Translations under genes and position numbers: made by a program
Shown here: positions 1 through 21,404 of the stretch, piece by piece
Layout: every line of letters begins with the position of its first letter
Numbering within the stretch: the first letter of the stretch is position 1
Origin: Heterocephalus glaber
Lineage: Eukaryota > Chordata > Mammalia > Rodentia > Bathyergidae
DNA length: 64,000 nucleotides
Direction: 5' to 3'
NCBI RefSeq assembly: GCF_000247695.1
Contig: NW_004624882.1
Coordinates: 3,218,329 to 3,282,328 of the forward strand
The notes under the pieces: generated by a model
Seen by the model: only the letters and a program-made list of their open reading frames with translations
Told to the model about the DNA's origin: nothing
Database searches by the model: none

Positions 1-1449
1 TGGACTTTTGGCCTCCATCTGCGGCACTTAGTTACGGCCACCCTGGCAGGCTAATATGGTGAGCAAAGGTCAAGTTCAGAACATCTCCACAACATGCTCC
101 TCTTGAGACAATTCACATAGAAGCAGCACACAGTACAGGGCTTTCTGTGAGCCAGTTCGGGGGGACTTTGATCTCCATGCTGTTGTCACCCTGCTCCATG
201 GCATCACTTACAGAAGTCACAGGAGATGAACTTTCCCCAAAAAAGTTTTGGAAACAAAGCATGGTAAAAGTATGCAATGTTCAGGACTGAGGTGAGATGG
301 GCAAATTCAGGGAAGAAATGGGGAACAAGAAAAGTTGGAAAAGGGACATTTTCATTTGACATTTGCTTTCATATCTGCTTAGAGCACTGACCCATGGCTA
401 CATGCATATGCGGCAATTGTAAGGGCAACTGCAAAGACAGGAGTGGGTAAGAGCTGAAAGGACCCAAAGGATATCAAAGGAAAGGGGGCCTCAAATAGTG
501 GTCCCTGCACCTGCAGCATCAGCATCTCCTGGGAGCTCCCCACAAGGCAAATTTTCAGCAGTCCCGGGCCTACAGGACCAGAACTCTGGGCTAGGGCACA
601 GCCATCTGCTTCAATAAGACTTCCAGGGATTCTGATCTACAGGGAAGATGGAGAAGCACCTTGCTAAGGAAACCAAAAAGGGAGAGGAAGGGAAGGGCGG
701 CATGATCCCAAATGATGCTCTAATGCAAAAATTTGACTGAACAACGTCAAATCATTCTGCAAAAGCGCATTTGAATCAAAACGATTACATGTTGCGTTTT
801 AACTGAAAGCACATAAACAGCATTTGGTGATCTTTCCCTGTCAGCCAAGGCCACTTGCTTTTCTGGGTGCTGTGGGGCCACAGTGCTACTCTGTCCTTAC
901 ATGAACCACATCCATGGTGCTCTATCTGCAATGCCAGCTCATTTCTTAACCGTAAATTTAAGGAACTACAAAGCAGTAAAAAAGAATTACTTTGGATTTG
1001 TAAAATATTTTCCCAGCCCCTTCTGAACCATTCCTTACTATTTATAGACTTGGCTTCTACATTTACATTGCTACATTTTAGGTCAGGAAGCACAGGAGCT
1101 TAATTGTCATCTTTATTTTTGTTAAGTGAGATTTGCATACAAAGTAAACCAAATGGCACTTTCTCACACTTCTAGTTTTTAATGGATCCCCTTCAGTGAT
1201 TTTAAATACATCAGTATGCTTAATGAGCCCCATAATCTATACCTGGTCATACTTAAAACTGACCCAAATCAGGAATGGTGCCTGCTGTTAGACTTCTAAA
1301 AAGATTTTTCTTCGGGGAGTAGGATCAGGGGACTGTATTCTATGAAGTGTCTCAGCACTTGCCTTTCGACGCCGACGCGTGCCCCGGACTCTCACTTTAC
1401 TCCCGCCGATCACGTGAGGACAGCTGATGGTTACTAAACTTTACCCACC
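1..1449. other. HCCS 3' flank, mostly unique sequence with one MER5A relic
   Basis: A MER5A-like hAT relic lies at about 497-640 (tgcagcatcagcatctcctg, then attctgat). A small CpG-rich patch with TCACGTGA at 1410-1417 stands out from the AT-rich background. No exon is recognisable. Confidence 0.45.
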
Positions 1450-1590
1450 TGCCGGGTCAGTCCTACATGCTCTCAGGCTTGCCCCACCGTAACTGCACAA
1501 CTCGGGCAGGTGTCAAGGGTCCTCACTTTACAGCTGTGAAACCAGAGGCCCGGAGACACTGGGATCACACAGCAAGTAAAAATGCTAAAC
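1450..1590 (-). repeat. MIR SINE relic
   Basis: It shows the reversed MIR core: CTCACTTTACAGCTGTGAAA, then a GGGATCACACAGCAAGT-like block. It is old and diverged. Confidence 0.55.
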
Positions 1591-1649
1591 AAGCCATCTG
1601 CCTTCAGCAGTTTTCCTTTCTCTCCCTCGCTCTATTTCTTTCCATTTGC

Positions 1650-1724
1650 AGTCCTAGTGATTGAACCCAGAGCCTTGCATATGCTTGGGAAACACTCTCC
1701 CATGGAGCTACACCCCAGCACAGG
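1650..1724 (-). repeat. Old ID-type (tRNA-derived) SINE
   Basis: The reversed tRNA-like body reads CTAGTGATTGAACCCAGAG, then CTTGCATATGCTTGG, then GAGCTACACCCCAGCAC. The B-box region is recognisable. It is more diverged than the GGTACC-ending IDs elsewhere. Confidence 0.7.
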
Positions 1725-1861
1725 ACATGTCTTCTAAACCATGCGTTCCAACAGTCACTGCAGTCACTGCAGGGTGCTCACATGAGCAGTAACTCTGGTA
1801 GGCGATGGGCCATACTGGCGACTCAGTAAAAACAATGGTAACAAGATATGCTCAAAACTAT

Positions 1862-2055
1862 CTGTGTGGCTGAGCACAGGTGGCCGAGCTACCTGCGAAG
1901 CTGAGGCAAGAGAATCTCAAGTTCAAAGTCAGCCTGGGCAACTTAAAACCATCCCCCCCAAAAAAGGAAAGAAAGAAAAGAAAGAAATAAGCTGGGAATG
2001 TAGCACAGTGGTAGAGCACCCCTAAGATTGGTTCTGCAATAGTGGGGGAAAAGAA
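1862..2055 (+). repeat. B1-dID chimeric SINE
   Basis: A 7SL-derived head (GGCTGAGCACAGGTGGC, AAGCTGAGGCAAGAGAAT, CAAAGTCAGCCTGGGCAAC) leads through a purine-rich linker to a tRNA-derived tail (AGCTGGGAATGTAGCACAGTGGTAGAG in two parts). This head-to-tail fusion is the B1-dID family known from squirrel-related and some other non-murid rodents. Confidence 0.75.
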
Positions 2056-2821
2056 CCACACTTACATGAACTTGCAGCTGCTCCCAGGATTACCCTAATG
2101 TGATTTCTGAAGTGGAACTGTATCAACACTTCTGTTTCATTTACAGACTGTCTTCCAAAAGACTGGCTTCCCTGCAAGTTGGGGACATGCCTTTCACAAT
2201 TCTGCATTCCCCATATGACGCTGAGTTTTCACAAATGTTAACTTGTGAATTCACAGAAATACTAAATGTCGATGTGCAACCCCAGCTGGAACCTCCCTTT
2301 ATCCGCTAATAGCCTGATGTGTAGTAAGATCTTCTGATTCTGAACAGAGCTAGTTCCGCAGACAAAAGACTTCAGATGAAAAGTTGCGCATGAGAACTCC
2401 TATCAGAGCAGAGAAGTCCTGATCCCCATGCGGGATCAGACACAAAGCAGCTCTGAGTACCCAGTAGGCTATAGTCCTGGCAATGGTGAGGGCTGTATAC
2501 CACTGCTGCCCTTGTTGTCGAGTTTGCTGGACAGTTTACTTTCAACAATGTCTCAAAACATACCATAGCCCTGTAACTGGGGTGAATCCTTGCATGAGGC
2601 TTGGCCCTCAGTTCCCAGTTACAATGCATCATTTCTCATAATGCCTTATCCTATACTCGATCAATAGCATTTAGAACCAGAAAAGGCCAACAGTAACTGT
2701 TTGTTGGTATAGTTTAAAAATATGTGATGAACAGACGAGAAAATGGCTGCCTCAAATTGGGTGACTATAGATTACAGCCTGAAGAAACGATTGCTCAGAA
2801 AGTTACTCTGAAAAGATTTTT

Positions 2822-4092
2822 AAAACTCGTTAACTATTAGCTTTATTTAAAAATATATAAATATTCTGACATGTACAACTTAAGGTTGTTGCATTTTGGA
2901 ACTTCCACACAGAACTGATACAACAGAGAAATCCACACCAAGTCAATCACTCAGACTGCCAATTCCATCCATTAATTTAACACTAAGTATTCAGGACAAA
3001 TGAAAGATTTAATATCATCAACACTGAAGAAAAACCAGTCATTTGTAACATGCTGCTATAAATAGAACCAGTCCATGGGTTACTGAAACAAAGAATTCCA
3101 ACAGCAAATTTAGAGAGTCCCTAAAACAAACAAAAAAATCCAGACACTGAATTGATGCAAATACTCTACATCTGAGAAAAAAATTCTCTTCTTGTGAATT
3201 TTAACACAGCCAAATATAATCACGTATTAGAGAGGGATCAGTACTGGCGCTGTGACTTAAGCCAGGCTCTCAGGGTTTGGATTAGGCCGACTGGAAAGCT
3301 CCCAGCCTGGGAAGGAATGGGACTCGAATTTGGGACGACTTGTCAAAAGCCAGGGACAATGGGGATACCTGCTTTTGGGGAAGCAGACTTACAAATTAGA
3401 ATTATAGGAATTCCTAAAAGGAAAAACTTAAAAAGTTAAAATATGTATTCCAAAATATATGCATTATCACTTCATGGTGAGTTGAAATTTCTGTAACAAG
3501 GTCCAGTCTGAAAAATTCATACAAATGGGAATTTGGAGAGCTAAGACATGCTTATTCTTGCTGAATACTTTTCCAGGGTATATTTTTGCAATTTGTTCCT
3601 ACTAAATTGTAGGAACTTTAGAAATGCAGGGGAATTTTTAAAAAAGCATAACTAGGTCTTATTTCTAAGTTTTAGTTAAAATATTTGTCCAGGTAAAAGC
3701 TCCTGAACATTGCACTTTCAGGTTTTACATCTCATTTCTGAAAAAACAAGACAACTCTCAATACTTTTCAAAAGCTCTTTTACAGAGGTAAGACTTTTTT
3801 AGATGAACTACACAGGCAACAGTGCAGTTAAAGGAAAATCCAAGGGACTGCTTCCCACTTAAATGAAGGGGGAGGAAAGCTTAAAATGGTCTGCTATAAA
3901 CCACTAGGCAAAATGTGACTCAAAGGTTAATGGAGCATGGTATCCCTCGCCAAGTGAAGGATGAAGTGTGACTGCCCACTTGAAGTGCATGCTCCTTACA
4001 TCATGAGTGGAATTCAGTTTAGGGGAAATAGTTTAATGTACCTCTCAGGAAAGAAAAAAGTTTATGCTTTTCCATCACAAACAAAACAGTGG
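2822..4092 (-). other. HCCS: HCCS 3'UTR with poly(A) signal
   Basis: About 1.27 kb follows the TAA on the minus strand and is free of recognisable repeats. AATAAA is the complement of 2842-2847, so cleavage is expected near 2820-2830. The length fits the roughly 1.3-kb 3'UTR of mammalian HCCS. Short plus-strand reading frames here (for example 3194-3439) show no family resemblance. Confidence 0.7.
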
Positions 4093-14004
<9,912 letters not shown>

Positions 14005-14259
14005 GGCCGAAATCAAAGTGTTGACTCTAAACAATTTTAAATGTCCAGCTGCCAAAAGAATGAGACAAATTAAAGCTGATACCTACAAACAGACTATTCC
14101 CTTGTTACTCAATCTGGCTAACCCTTCTTCCTCTCTGTCATCCCTTGGGAACCTACCAGGGCAAGATATTCACTTTAAAACACAGCTCTAAATACCCTGA
14201 CCCCTTTGGGAAATCCTTTGAAATCTATGCCACCCTCTGGGGACACGTTTCTAAGAGTG

Positions 14260-14900
14260 GGAATTTGGCGGTTGAAGCGAGGCGGGGTTTGGGAATCCAC
14301 TTCACAGTGTGGTGGCGGTGGGGTGTTGGAGGTGGATGGTGATGCGGAAGGGGAGGAGAGGCATATGACCCAATACTCGACCTTCAGTCCCAGGTCGGAA
14401 ATGGGACTTCGAGGAAGGAAGGGAGGAAAGGGTAGTAACCTGCTGGGCGCTGCCAGACCTCCCCCCACCACGCCCGCGCGCCCCACCTGGGGCAGCCCGC
14501 CGTCCTCAGACCTCACCGGTCACTGCCGGCACTACCTTCTGCACCTGAGTACTCCCTAGGGTTGCCCTAGGCCGCCGGCTCCGCCTCTAACCGCCAGCCA
14601 GGGTACAGAGGATAAGGGCCAGCCGCCCTCACCGCTGCCTTCTTCCCACTGGGTCAACGATGTCGCTGCGGTCAACGCCGGCGTTCCAGCGCTCCCTTCC
14701 TTCCTTTTCCGAAGGCGGGACTTCCGGGTGCGAGGAGGCGGGCCTCAGGCCCAAGGGAAGGGGGTTCCGTCACTCACAGAAACAGGTCCCGCCCCCTCCG
14801 CGTCTTGGCCTATCACCACGTGGGTCCGCTCTGCGGCCCCGCCTCTCATGGCTGGGCGCCTTTTTCGACTTGACAGGGCTCCGTCGGGTCCAGAGGCTTC
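14260..14900 (-). promoter_or_regulatory. HCCS: CpG-island promoter of HCCS with probable non-coding first exon
   Basis: This is the only long GC- and CpG-rich stretch in the window and it directly precedes HCCS coding exon 1. It has an ETS-type site ACTTCCGGG (14720-14728), a GC box (14735-14744), a reverse GC box near 14835-14845, an E-box CACGTG (14817-14822) and no TATA box. Candidate minus-strand donors for a leader exon are AGAAG|GTAGT (last exon base 14536) and ACCG|GTGAGG (last exon base 14517). The open frame at 14206-14559 is a by-product of GC-rich sequence. The exact start site cannot be read from sequence alone. Confidence 0.75.
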
Positions 14901-14991
14901 CCTAGAAAGATCTCTACTATACATGCTTCAAGCGGCTGACGAAGTGCTTTGGAAGAATTTTTAAATTTCTGCTTTTTAAAAATGTTATCCC

Positions 14992-15081
14992 GGGCCGGGG
15001 ATTTAGCTCAGTGGTTTCGCCGCCTGCTGCGCAAGTGCAAGGACCCGAATTCGAACCCCGGTACCAAAAAAAACACAAAAC
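14992..15081 (+). repeat. ID SINE with 9-bp TSD
   Basis: GGCCGGGGATTTAGCTCAGT opens it. The variant core GTTTCGCCGCCTGC follows and GGTACC plus an A-rich tail ends it. The TSD TGTTATCCC is at 14983-14991 and 15082-15090. It lies just outside the CpG island. Confidence 0.92.
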
Positions 15082-15090
15082 TGTTATCCC

Positions 15091-16560
15091 ATCAGGTATT
15101 TTAATTTTTTAATTGGCATATATAATATTTGTATTTATTTATAAGGTACAGTGCTATAATTCAATACATGTAGACTACGTGCAGTGATGAATGAAGTCCT
15201 AGCAATGATTCAAGCAACATCAGTAGGTGTCCAGAACTGTGGCTGGCCCTGGAGATGTAAAAATATAAAGACAGGATTCTGCCTCCAAGGCCGCCTTGAC
15301 TGGGTGTGTGAACTTGGATGTCTGTATTTTCTTTTACCTTCAACAGAAACTTAGCCTTTGCTTCCATCAGGAATGTAGGCGACAGATTCTGTGGGTGGGG
15401 AATGTGGATGCACCAAGGTTGATCACAAAAGCATAGGGAGAAGGAAAATCCGTGGCCAAGAGACTTTACTATGGTTTCTGTGGAAAGGAACAGGTGAGAC
15501 AGGGTAATAAGTTTAAGACTGGCTAGCTAATCTGAATAACTTCAGCCAGCCCTGGGGTACAGGGGCTGTTTCCAGCAGTCTGGTACCTGGCCATGCAGTG
15601 ATTAGGGCAGGTATATATGCAGTGGCTCGCAGTATGAGGAGGTGGTTGGGGGTATGGACTTAATCAGCTGCCCAGGAAGGGGAACTGGTTGCTCTCTAGC
15701 CAGGGCCTTGAAATTGGATCAAGACAACATTTTAGGAAACTATATTATACCAATACATACTGTATTTCCTGGGGAACCTGGCCTATAGCAATCACACATC
15801 TGTTTTATTTTAGTATGTTCATAACTTCATATCTCAATGCAATTGGATTCTTGTGTCATTCCTTGAATTTTGTTGTATGCAGGTTAAAAACTATTATGAA
15901 AATACTTTCATAGATTTTACCAAACTCTTGAAGGGTCTGTGGCACAAAGAAGGGCAAAAACCCTTGCTAAGGATAAAGACAGATGTACAAAGAAATAACC
16001 ATATTTATTTCTCGATATATGTATGTGCAGACTCTTCTGGGGCAGAAGGAAGTGGCCCTTGTAAGAGTGATGGTCAGGGAGTGGAAGAAAAGGGAAGAGT
16101 ATGTGCCAGCAACGTTTTGTACTGGAAGAAATACCAAAGCCAAGTGTTAAATAAAGAATTGTATGTGGGCAAGAAAACTATGGTGGAGACTCCTTCACGT
16201 CCAATTCCCACTCTCTGGAGGCAAAGACTTACTGCTTTTCAACTATTCTGCTTTGTAGCTCTGCATTTCAAACAAAGAGCATGCTAATATTGATGTATAC
16301 ATCAACACACACATACTCCAGTTGGGGATTATCAGTTAATATCCATCGCTGAGGATGGTTAACAATGGAATTTTGTTGCTTTCTGTCTCACCCCTTATTC
16401 CTCCTGACATGAGTACACACAGAAACATATATTTTTCTCCTCTCTCCCATGCCAATAGTTATATACAATTTTGGATAAATCAGGATTTAGTATTTATGTT
16501 ATTAGGACTAGGAAAATGTTATTCATGGCTAAGTCTTAAATGACTAGTGATAGATTTTCT
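15091..16560. other. Upstream flank, no gene seen
   Basis: A short L1-like piece (TTAATTGGCATATATAATAT) is at about 15100-15200. The 144-codon frame at 15853-16287 resembles no family I know and is judged spurious. Confidence 0.4.
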
Positions 16561-16569
16561 TTCTTATAA

Positions 16570-17345
16570 AAATTTTTGTTAGAATGTAATACTTGCCTTG
16601 CTTTTTTCTTATTGTCTAATTTGTAGATGAATGTCCCTAAATTTCCTGTCAGCATTATAAATCTCCACGATGCACTCAAATATATCAGCTACTCTGTAGG
16701 TTTCATTTTTCTCTTGAGACTTCTGTCCTAGGTAAGTACTATATCCCGGCCACTTCCCAATTCCACACTCGTTTGCTCTGGATTTCTGCCAGTTGTCTTC
16801 CTGGGATGCCCTTCTGTGTTTTGCTATCATGTGTTGGATCTGTGGTTCCTGGATGTCATGTATTCTTTGCATTTTGTGGGGAGCACATTAGCTTTAAGAT
16901 CTTGAAAATCCAAAAATGCCTGTATTTTACCTCCCTGCTTGCTTGGTAATTGCGTGTATAATTTGAGGTCTGGAAAACACAGCCTTCAGAATTGTAAAGG
17001 AGCTACTTTATTGTCTTCTAGTTTCCATTTAGCTGTTAAGAAGTCAAATGTCATTTTTTTTCTTCTTCAGTATTTTAAACATCTTCTCTTTCTTCCAAGT
17101 GACCTGAAAAGATGTACCTTGATCTGGGCCTCTTTGCTTTCATTCATTTGGTACTAGATAAGTCCGTTCAATCCGGAAATCCATATTCTTCACGTTGAGG
17201 ATACCTCCTCTTCTCCTTCTCTGATTTACTCCTATTTTTTTTTTAGCTCTTTGCTACTCATACGGTGGATTCCCTAGACTGACAACCTAATTTTCTCATA
17301 TGTTTTTATCTCTTTTTATATTTTGCTTTATTTTTAGGAAATTAA
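16570..17345 (-). mobile_element. Probable old L1/HAL1 fragment
   Basis: Blocks such as TTATTGTCTTCTAGTTTCCA and AGTATTTTAAACATCTTCTC resemble the reverse strand of an old L1/HAL1 ORF1 region. It is highly diverged and the family is uncertain. Confidence 0.35.
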
Positions 17346-17516
17346 AAAAATTCCCAACCACTGTATCACATTTTCAAATTCCAAGATGCATTTGTATATA
17401 TTTATGTGTACAGAAGTCCTCCCTTGTATGTGCAGCATGTTTTGAGACCCCCTGAAACTGGATAGTACCAAATCTTACACACACTATATTTTCCTTATAC
17501 GTGCTTCATTTTATGG

Positions 17517-17725
17517 CACTGCTTCTCAACTAGGGTTGATTTTGCTGCCCCCATCCAGGTGGTATTTGGCAATATTTGGAGCCATTTTTGACTGTCATCC
17601 TGGCACTACAGGTTGCTACTAGCACCAAGCAGGAAAAAGCCAAGGGTACTGCCTAATATCCTACAACACATGGGAAAACTCTTGCCACAAAGAATTAACT
17701 AGGTCTAATGTCAGTGATGTCAAAG
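17517..17725 (-). mobile_element. MER20 hAT-Charlie element
   Basis: The reversed MER20 order is TTCTCAACTAGGGTTGATTT, GGTATTTGGCAATATTTGG, TCCTACAACACATGGGA, AATGTCAGTGATGTC. A GT/GC-rich simple stretch follows at 17820-17841. Confidence 0.8.
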
Positions 17726-17908
17726 TGGAAAAACTATTCTGGGAAAACCAAAGGCCAAAATTTCTTCCCCTTGATACCTAGCAGCTAAAGCATAAACTCT
17801 TACCTCCTCAGCTTAGCTGTGTGTATGCGTGTGCGCGCGCGCTAAGTCATGAGAGTAGGACTGATTTAACTTACTACTCCTTTCTGCACCAAACAACATA
17901 GTTATTAT

Positions 17909-18418
17909 GGTTTAGATGTAGATGTCCCCCAAAAGTCTCATGTTCAGAGGTGGGGCTTTTAAAAGGTGATTGGGATCATGGAGGCGCTATACTCAGTAGT
18001 TGAATCCACTGATAAATCCATAGCTGACTGCGCTGTTAGGAGGTGGGGCCTGGGAAGAAGAGTCAGTTTACTGGGGGAATGACTTGGAAGGGTTTATCTC
18101 TCTCCCCAATTCCTCCCTTCTCTCTGCTTCTTGAGCATCTTTCTTTGTTTTTTGTTTGTTTGTTTGTTTGTTTTTTCAGTACCAGGGATCGAACTCGGGA
18201 CCTTGCACTTCTGAGGCAGGTGCCGGAACCACTGAGCTATATCCCCGGCCCTATCTTGAGCATCTGTCTTCTTCCACACCCTTCCACCGTTCCCTTCCTG
18301 CATTGGAGCCCACTGACTGAATCTTCTAAAAATTATGAGCCAAAATAAAGCCCCTCTCCCTTAAGTCTTTGAGTGTCAGATATTTTGTTCCAGTGATGAG
18401 GAAAGTGACTAACACGGT
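17909..18418 (+). mobile_element. MaLR-type (MST-like) solo LTR, split by an ID SINE
   Basis: It opens TTATGGTTTAGATGTAGATG. Then come GGTGGGGCTTTTAAAAGGTG, AGGAGGTGGGGCCTGG and the poly(A)-type AAAATAAAGCCCCTCTC. It ends GTGACTAACACG. This is the classical MST/MLT1 LTR layout. It has no coding content. Confidence 0.85.
18141..18254 (-). repeat. ID SINE with 11-bp TSD, inside the LTR
   Basis: In reverse it runs from the tail (TTTG)n to GTACCAGGGATCGAACTCGG, CCACTGAGCTATATCCCCGG. The TSD CTTGAGCATCT is at 18130-18140 and 18255-18265. Being nested, it is younger than the LTR. Confidence 0.92.
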
Positions 18419-18429
18419 CATTTTGAAGT

Positions 18430-19733
18430 TGAAATGGGGAAACATACTATGATACAGTAATAAAATTATATTTTATTGTTAGAGTTATTATCATTAAGTT
18501 GGTGACTCAGTTGTTGCCACAAGTGGGCCTTTATGGGTGACTGAATTGAATATGATTGGTTTAAAAAAATGGGGGCAACACTGATAAGAATTAGTGATAT
18601 GAGCAGTATTGCTCTGGAAAGAAGTCTGTAGAGCCAAGGGAGTCTCACACTGTCATGTGTGAGAAACAGTCATAGAGTATTACCTAAAGGAGTAGGGATT
18701 TGATCTTTTCTTCCTTGTAGAAATAGCAGTGTATGTGGTTTGCTAATGCATACAGGTGTTAAAGAGAAATGGGGTAATCCTGGGGTTGTGCTAGTGACAT
18801 TTTCAGTGGGTATTGGATTTGCCTGTCATTTTTTAAAGCACGAAGTGCAACTGAGAACCTTCCAACATTATTATTCTTTTGAAGAGAAGAAACATGGTGG
18901 ACTATAGCTGCATGAAATTATCATTATAGTGAGAAAGCTAAGGTCAGTAAGTGAGAGGAAAGGAGTAAAAGAAATGACTGCTGATTTGAGAAATATGTAG
19001 GTTTAGGGGCAAGATGAGTTTAGTGTTGGAAGCTAATAAACTAGTTGTCTAGGCTGAGTAATTTAAGATACAGTACAGAAACAAAATTGGAATGGAAGAA
19101 AGATCTGGTTGCAGATAAGGAAATATAAGTCATCAGATCTGGTTAGATGTTAAAGCTACAAGAATGTATGGTATCATCCTTCAAGGCACTTGCTTTTCTT
19201 TGCTCTCGTTCCCAGGTTACCAAGAACCTTTTGACACTAGTGTGATTTCCCTACTAGGAAGAGTATGTTTGACTAGCCAACCTAAATATATTCCTTTCTC
19301 TTTGGTGGTTCTATTTCTTACTGTAAGCACTGTAAATTAGTAAATTGGAAAGAAGAGAAGTAAAAGTGGAAGGAAAATCGAGAAGGTGAGGTATAAATGG
19401 CTATAAAGGAAAGAAGGGAAGGCTTTCTTGAGTGGTTTGGACTCACTCTAAAGTGGGCTTGAAGAATTAAAGCCACAAAAGACAAGTTGACAAACCATTC
19501 TCTACCACTACCACATGAAAGCAGTTTTCTAAGAAATGTGCTTTACAGGATATTGAAATTCATATTTTAATTCTTGAATCCTAGTAGGTACAGATGTTTG
19601 TGATATTAGTCTATTGTGTGGCTTCCCTATGCAATAAAACTCAAAGATATACAGGCTTTAAGTGAATAGTTATTGATAAAAATACTTAAAAGCTATAATC
19701 AGAATGCAGCAAAAGTCAATCTCTCTCTCTCTC

Positions 19734-19769
<36 letters not shown>

Positions 19770-20035
19770 TACATTGGAGCAATAGCAATATAAGATACAA
19801 CTTCCAAAGTAAATACATTGCAAATTATAAAACGTGAAATAGTGAGCACAAATGCTACAATATCTTGGTTGTTCCATTTGCTCTATAGGCCCTCTGCCAG
19901 TTTGTGCATAGTACCTGACTAGTTACAGTGCCCCTGACATTGCATCAGAAGCAGAGGCATCCACGTTATTAGAAAGCTAGGGGTGTAGTTATCTGAGGGG
20001 GGTTCCTTTGTACCCAGATTGCTATCTTACCAACT
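18430..20035. other. Unassigned AT-rich sequence with a microsatellite
   Basis: No repeat family is recognised with confidence except (TC)n at 19720-19734 followed by (CA)n at 19735-19768. There are no ORFs of interest. Confidence 0.4.
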
Positions 20036-20067
20036 GTGTCAGGCAGGGTTATTTGGAGAAACAGAAC

Positions 20068-20115
<48 letters not shown>

Positions 20116-20275
20116 AAAGGGATTTTAAGAAATTGTCTCACACAACTAAGAGGGCTTGGCAAGTCTGAAATCTGTAGGGCAAGCTGAGTTTCTGTGCTCG
20201 ATGTGATGCTGGCCTCTGAGGCCAGAGGATGCACAGGCCATGTTCCTGGACATCTCGACAATACTCTATTCAACA
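20036..20275 (-). mobile_element. LTR-type relic with a (GT)n tract, reverse of the family at 8655
   Basis: GGAGAAACAGAACCATTTTG opens it, (GT)n fills 20073-20113, and GGCAAGTCTGAAATCTGTAG follows. The microsatellite sits where the family often carries simple repeats. Confidence 0.55.
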
Positions 20276-20459
20276 AGACACATCATTATATATACTGTGG
20301 TTAATTTAGGAAGTTACTGTGAAGCATAAGAAGGGATAAGTAGGGGTTATTCCAGTGTAGTTATTCCAAAGCAAACACTTTGGATGCAGTAGAATAGCCA
20401 TTCTCTCCCTGACTTCAGTTTTTCCAAACACAAATGGTAGCATAATTTATAGAGTTTTA

Positions 20460-21039
20460 ACCTTTTTCTTTTCTCTGTAAAATACCTGGGGGTTTTCCAT
20501 ATTAGTACATGAAGTATTCTCAGCCTCCCAGAATACTGGGATTATAGGCATGTATCACCGTGCCTGGCCTGCTTTCTGTTTTTGTTTAACAGTTGTACAT
20601 TATGCCATCATATGGATTAATAGGATTTTAGCAATTGGCCCCTTTCTAATAAACCAAATTTAGATTGTTTCCAGTACTCTCCTGTTATACTTATGTTGTT
20701 TCTTACACTGTATGAACATGTGTGTAATACCTAGAATGGAAATGACTGGGTCAAGGTGAATGTATTAAAACTTTGATGGATATTTCCAAATGATCCTTAA
20801 TAGGTGTTTATACCAATTGACACTTCCCACAGGAATGTCTGATCCCCACACATTCATCAACACAGTGTATTCCTTTTTGTTATTGATTTGTAGGTACTGT
20901 TTATATAATAAGAAAATTAGTATTTTTTTAAAGTATGAGTTAGAAATATTTTCTGAGTTTCTTACTTTTTTTTGGTGTTTTTCTTTGAGTAATTCTTATG
21001 CACCTTAATTTTATAATCCTTTCTTGCATTATGTTTCTC
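20460..21039 (-). mobile_element. Old L1 3' fragment with a B1-like scrap
   Basis: ACCTAGAATGGAAATGACTG and CACACATTCATCAACACAGT are reverse-strand old L1 3'UTR motifs. A 7SL-derived scrap (CCTCCCAGAATACTGGGATT) lies at about 20520-20568. Confidence 0.5.
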
Positions 21040-21089
21040 AGCTTTATTGACAAATAAAAGTTGAGTGTGTTTAAGGTATACAACATGAT

Positions 21090-21175
21090 TTTTTATTTTT
21101 GGTACCGGAGATCGAACTCAGGACCTTGCACTTGCGAGGCAGGCACAGTGCGACTGAGCTAAATCCCCGGCCTCT
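21090..21175 (-). repeat. ID SINE with 8-bp TSD
   Basis: The reversed body reads GGTACCGGAGATCGAACTCA to GAGCTAAATCCCCGGCC. The TSD AACATGAT is at 21082-21089 and 21176-21183. Confidence 0.88.
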
Positions 21176-21404
21176 AACATGATGTTTTTGACATAGGTAT
21201 ACATTGCAATACACATTATTACCACAATCAAGATAATTAATGTATCCACCACCTCATATAGTTACCGTGTTTGTGTGTGTGTGTGTGTGTGTGTGCGTGT
21301 GTGCGTGCGTGCATAAGCAAACATGCTAAGGACACTTGAGATTACTCTCTTAACGAGTTTCAAGTCTACAATGTGTTATTATTAATTACAGTCACCATGA
21401 TGCA

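Noticed and set aside
1..1449. 3' end of the convergent neighbour expected from human gene order (ARHGAP6)
   Set aside because: No exon or 3'UTR could be recognised. In human the gap is larger than the flank shown here.
14206..14559. 117-codon plus-strand frame in the CpG island
   Set aside because: GC-rich sequence lacks stops on several frames at once. It shows no known domain and overlaps the HCCS promoter.
15853..16287. 144-codon plus-strand frame
   Set aside because: No family resemblance and ordinary AT-rich composition. It overlaps no conserved block.
19720..19768. CRISPR-like or other array of short repeats, here and at 20073, 21267, 27475, 41831 and 58709
   Set aside because: These are simple mono- to tetranucleotide microsatellites without spacers.
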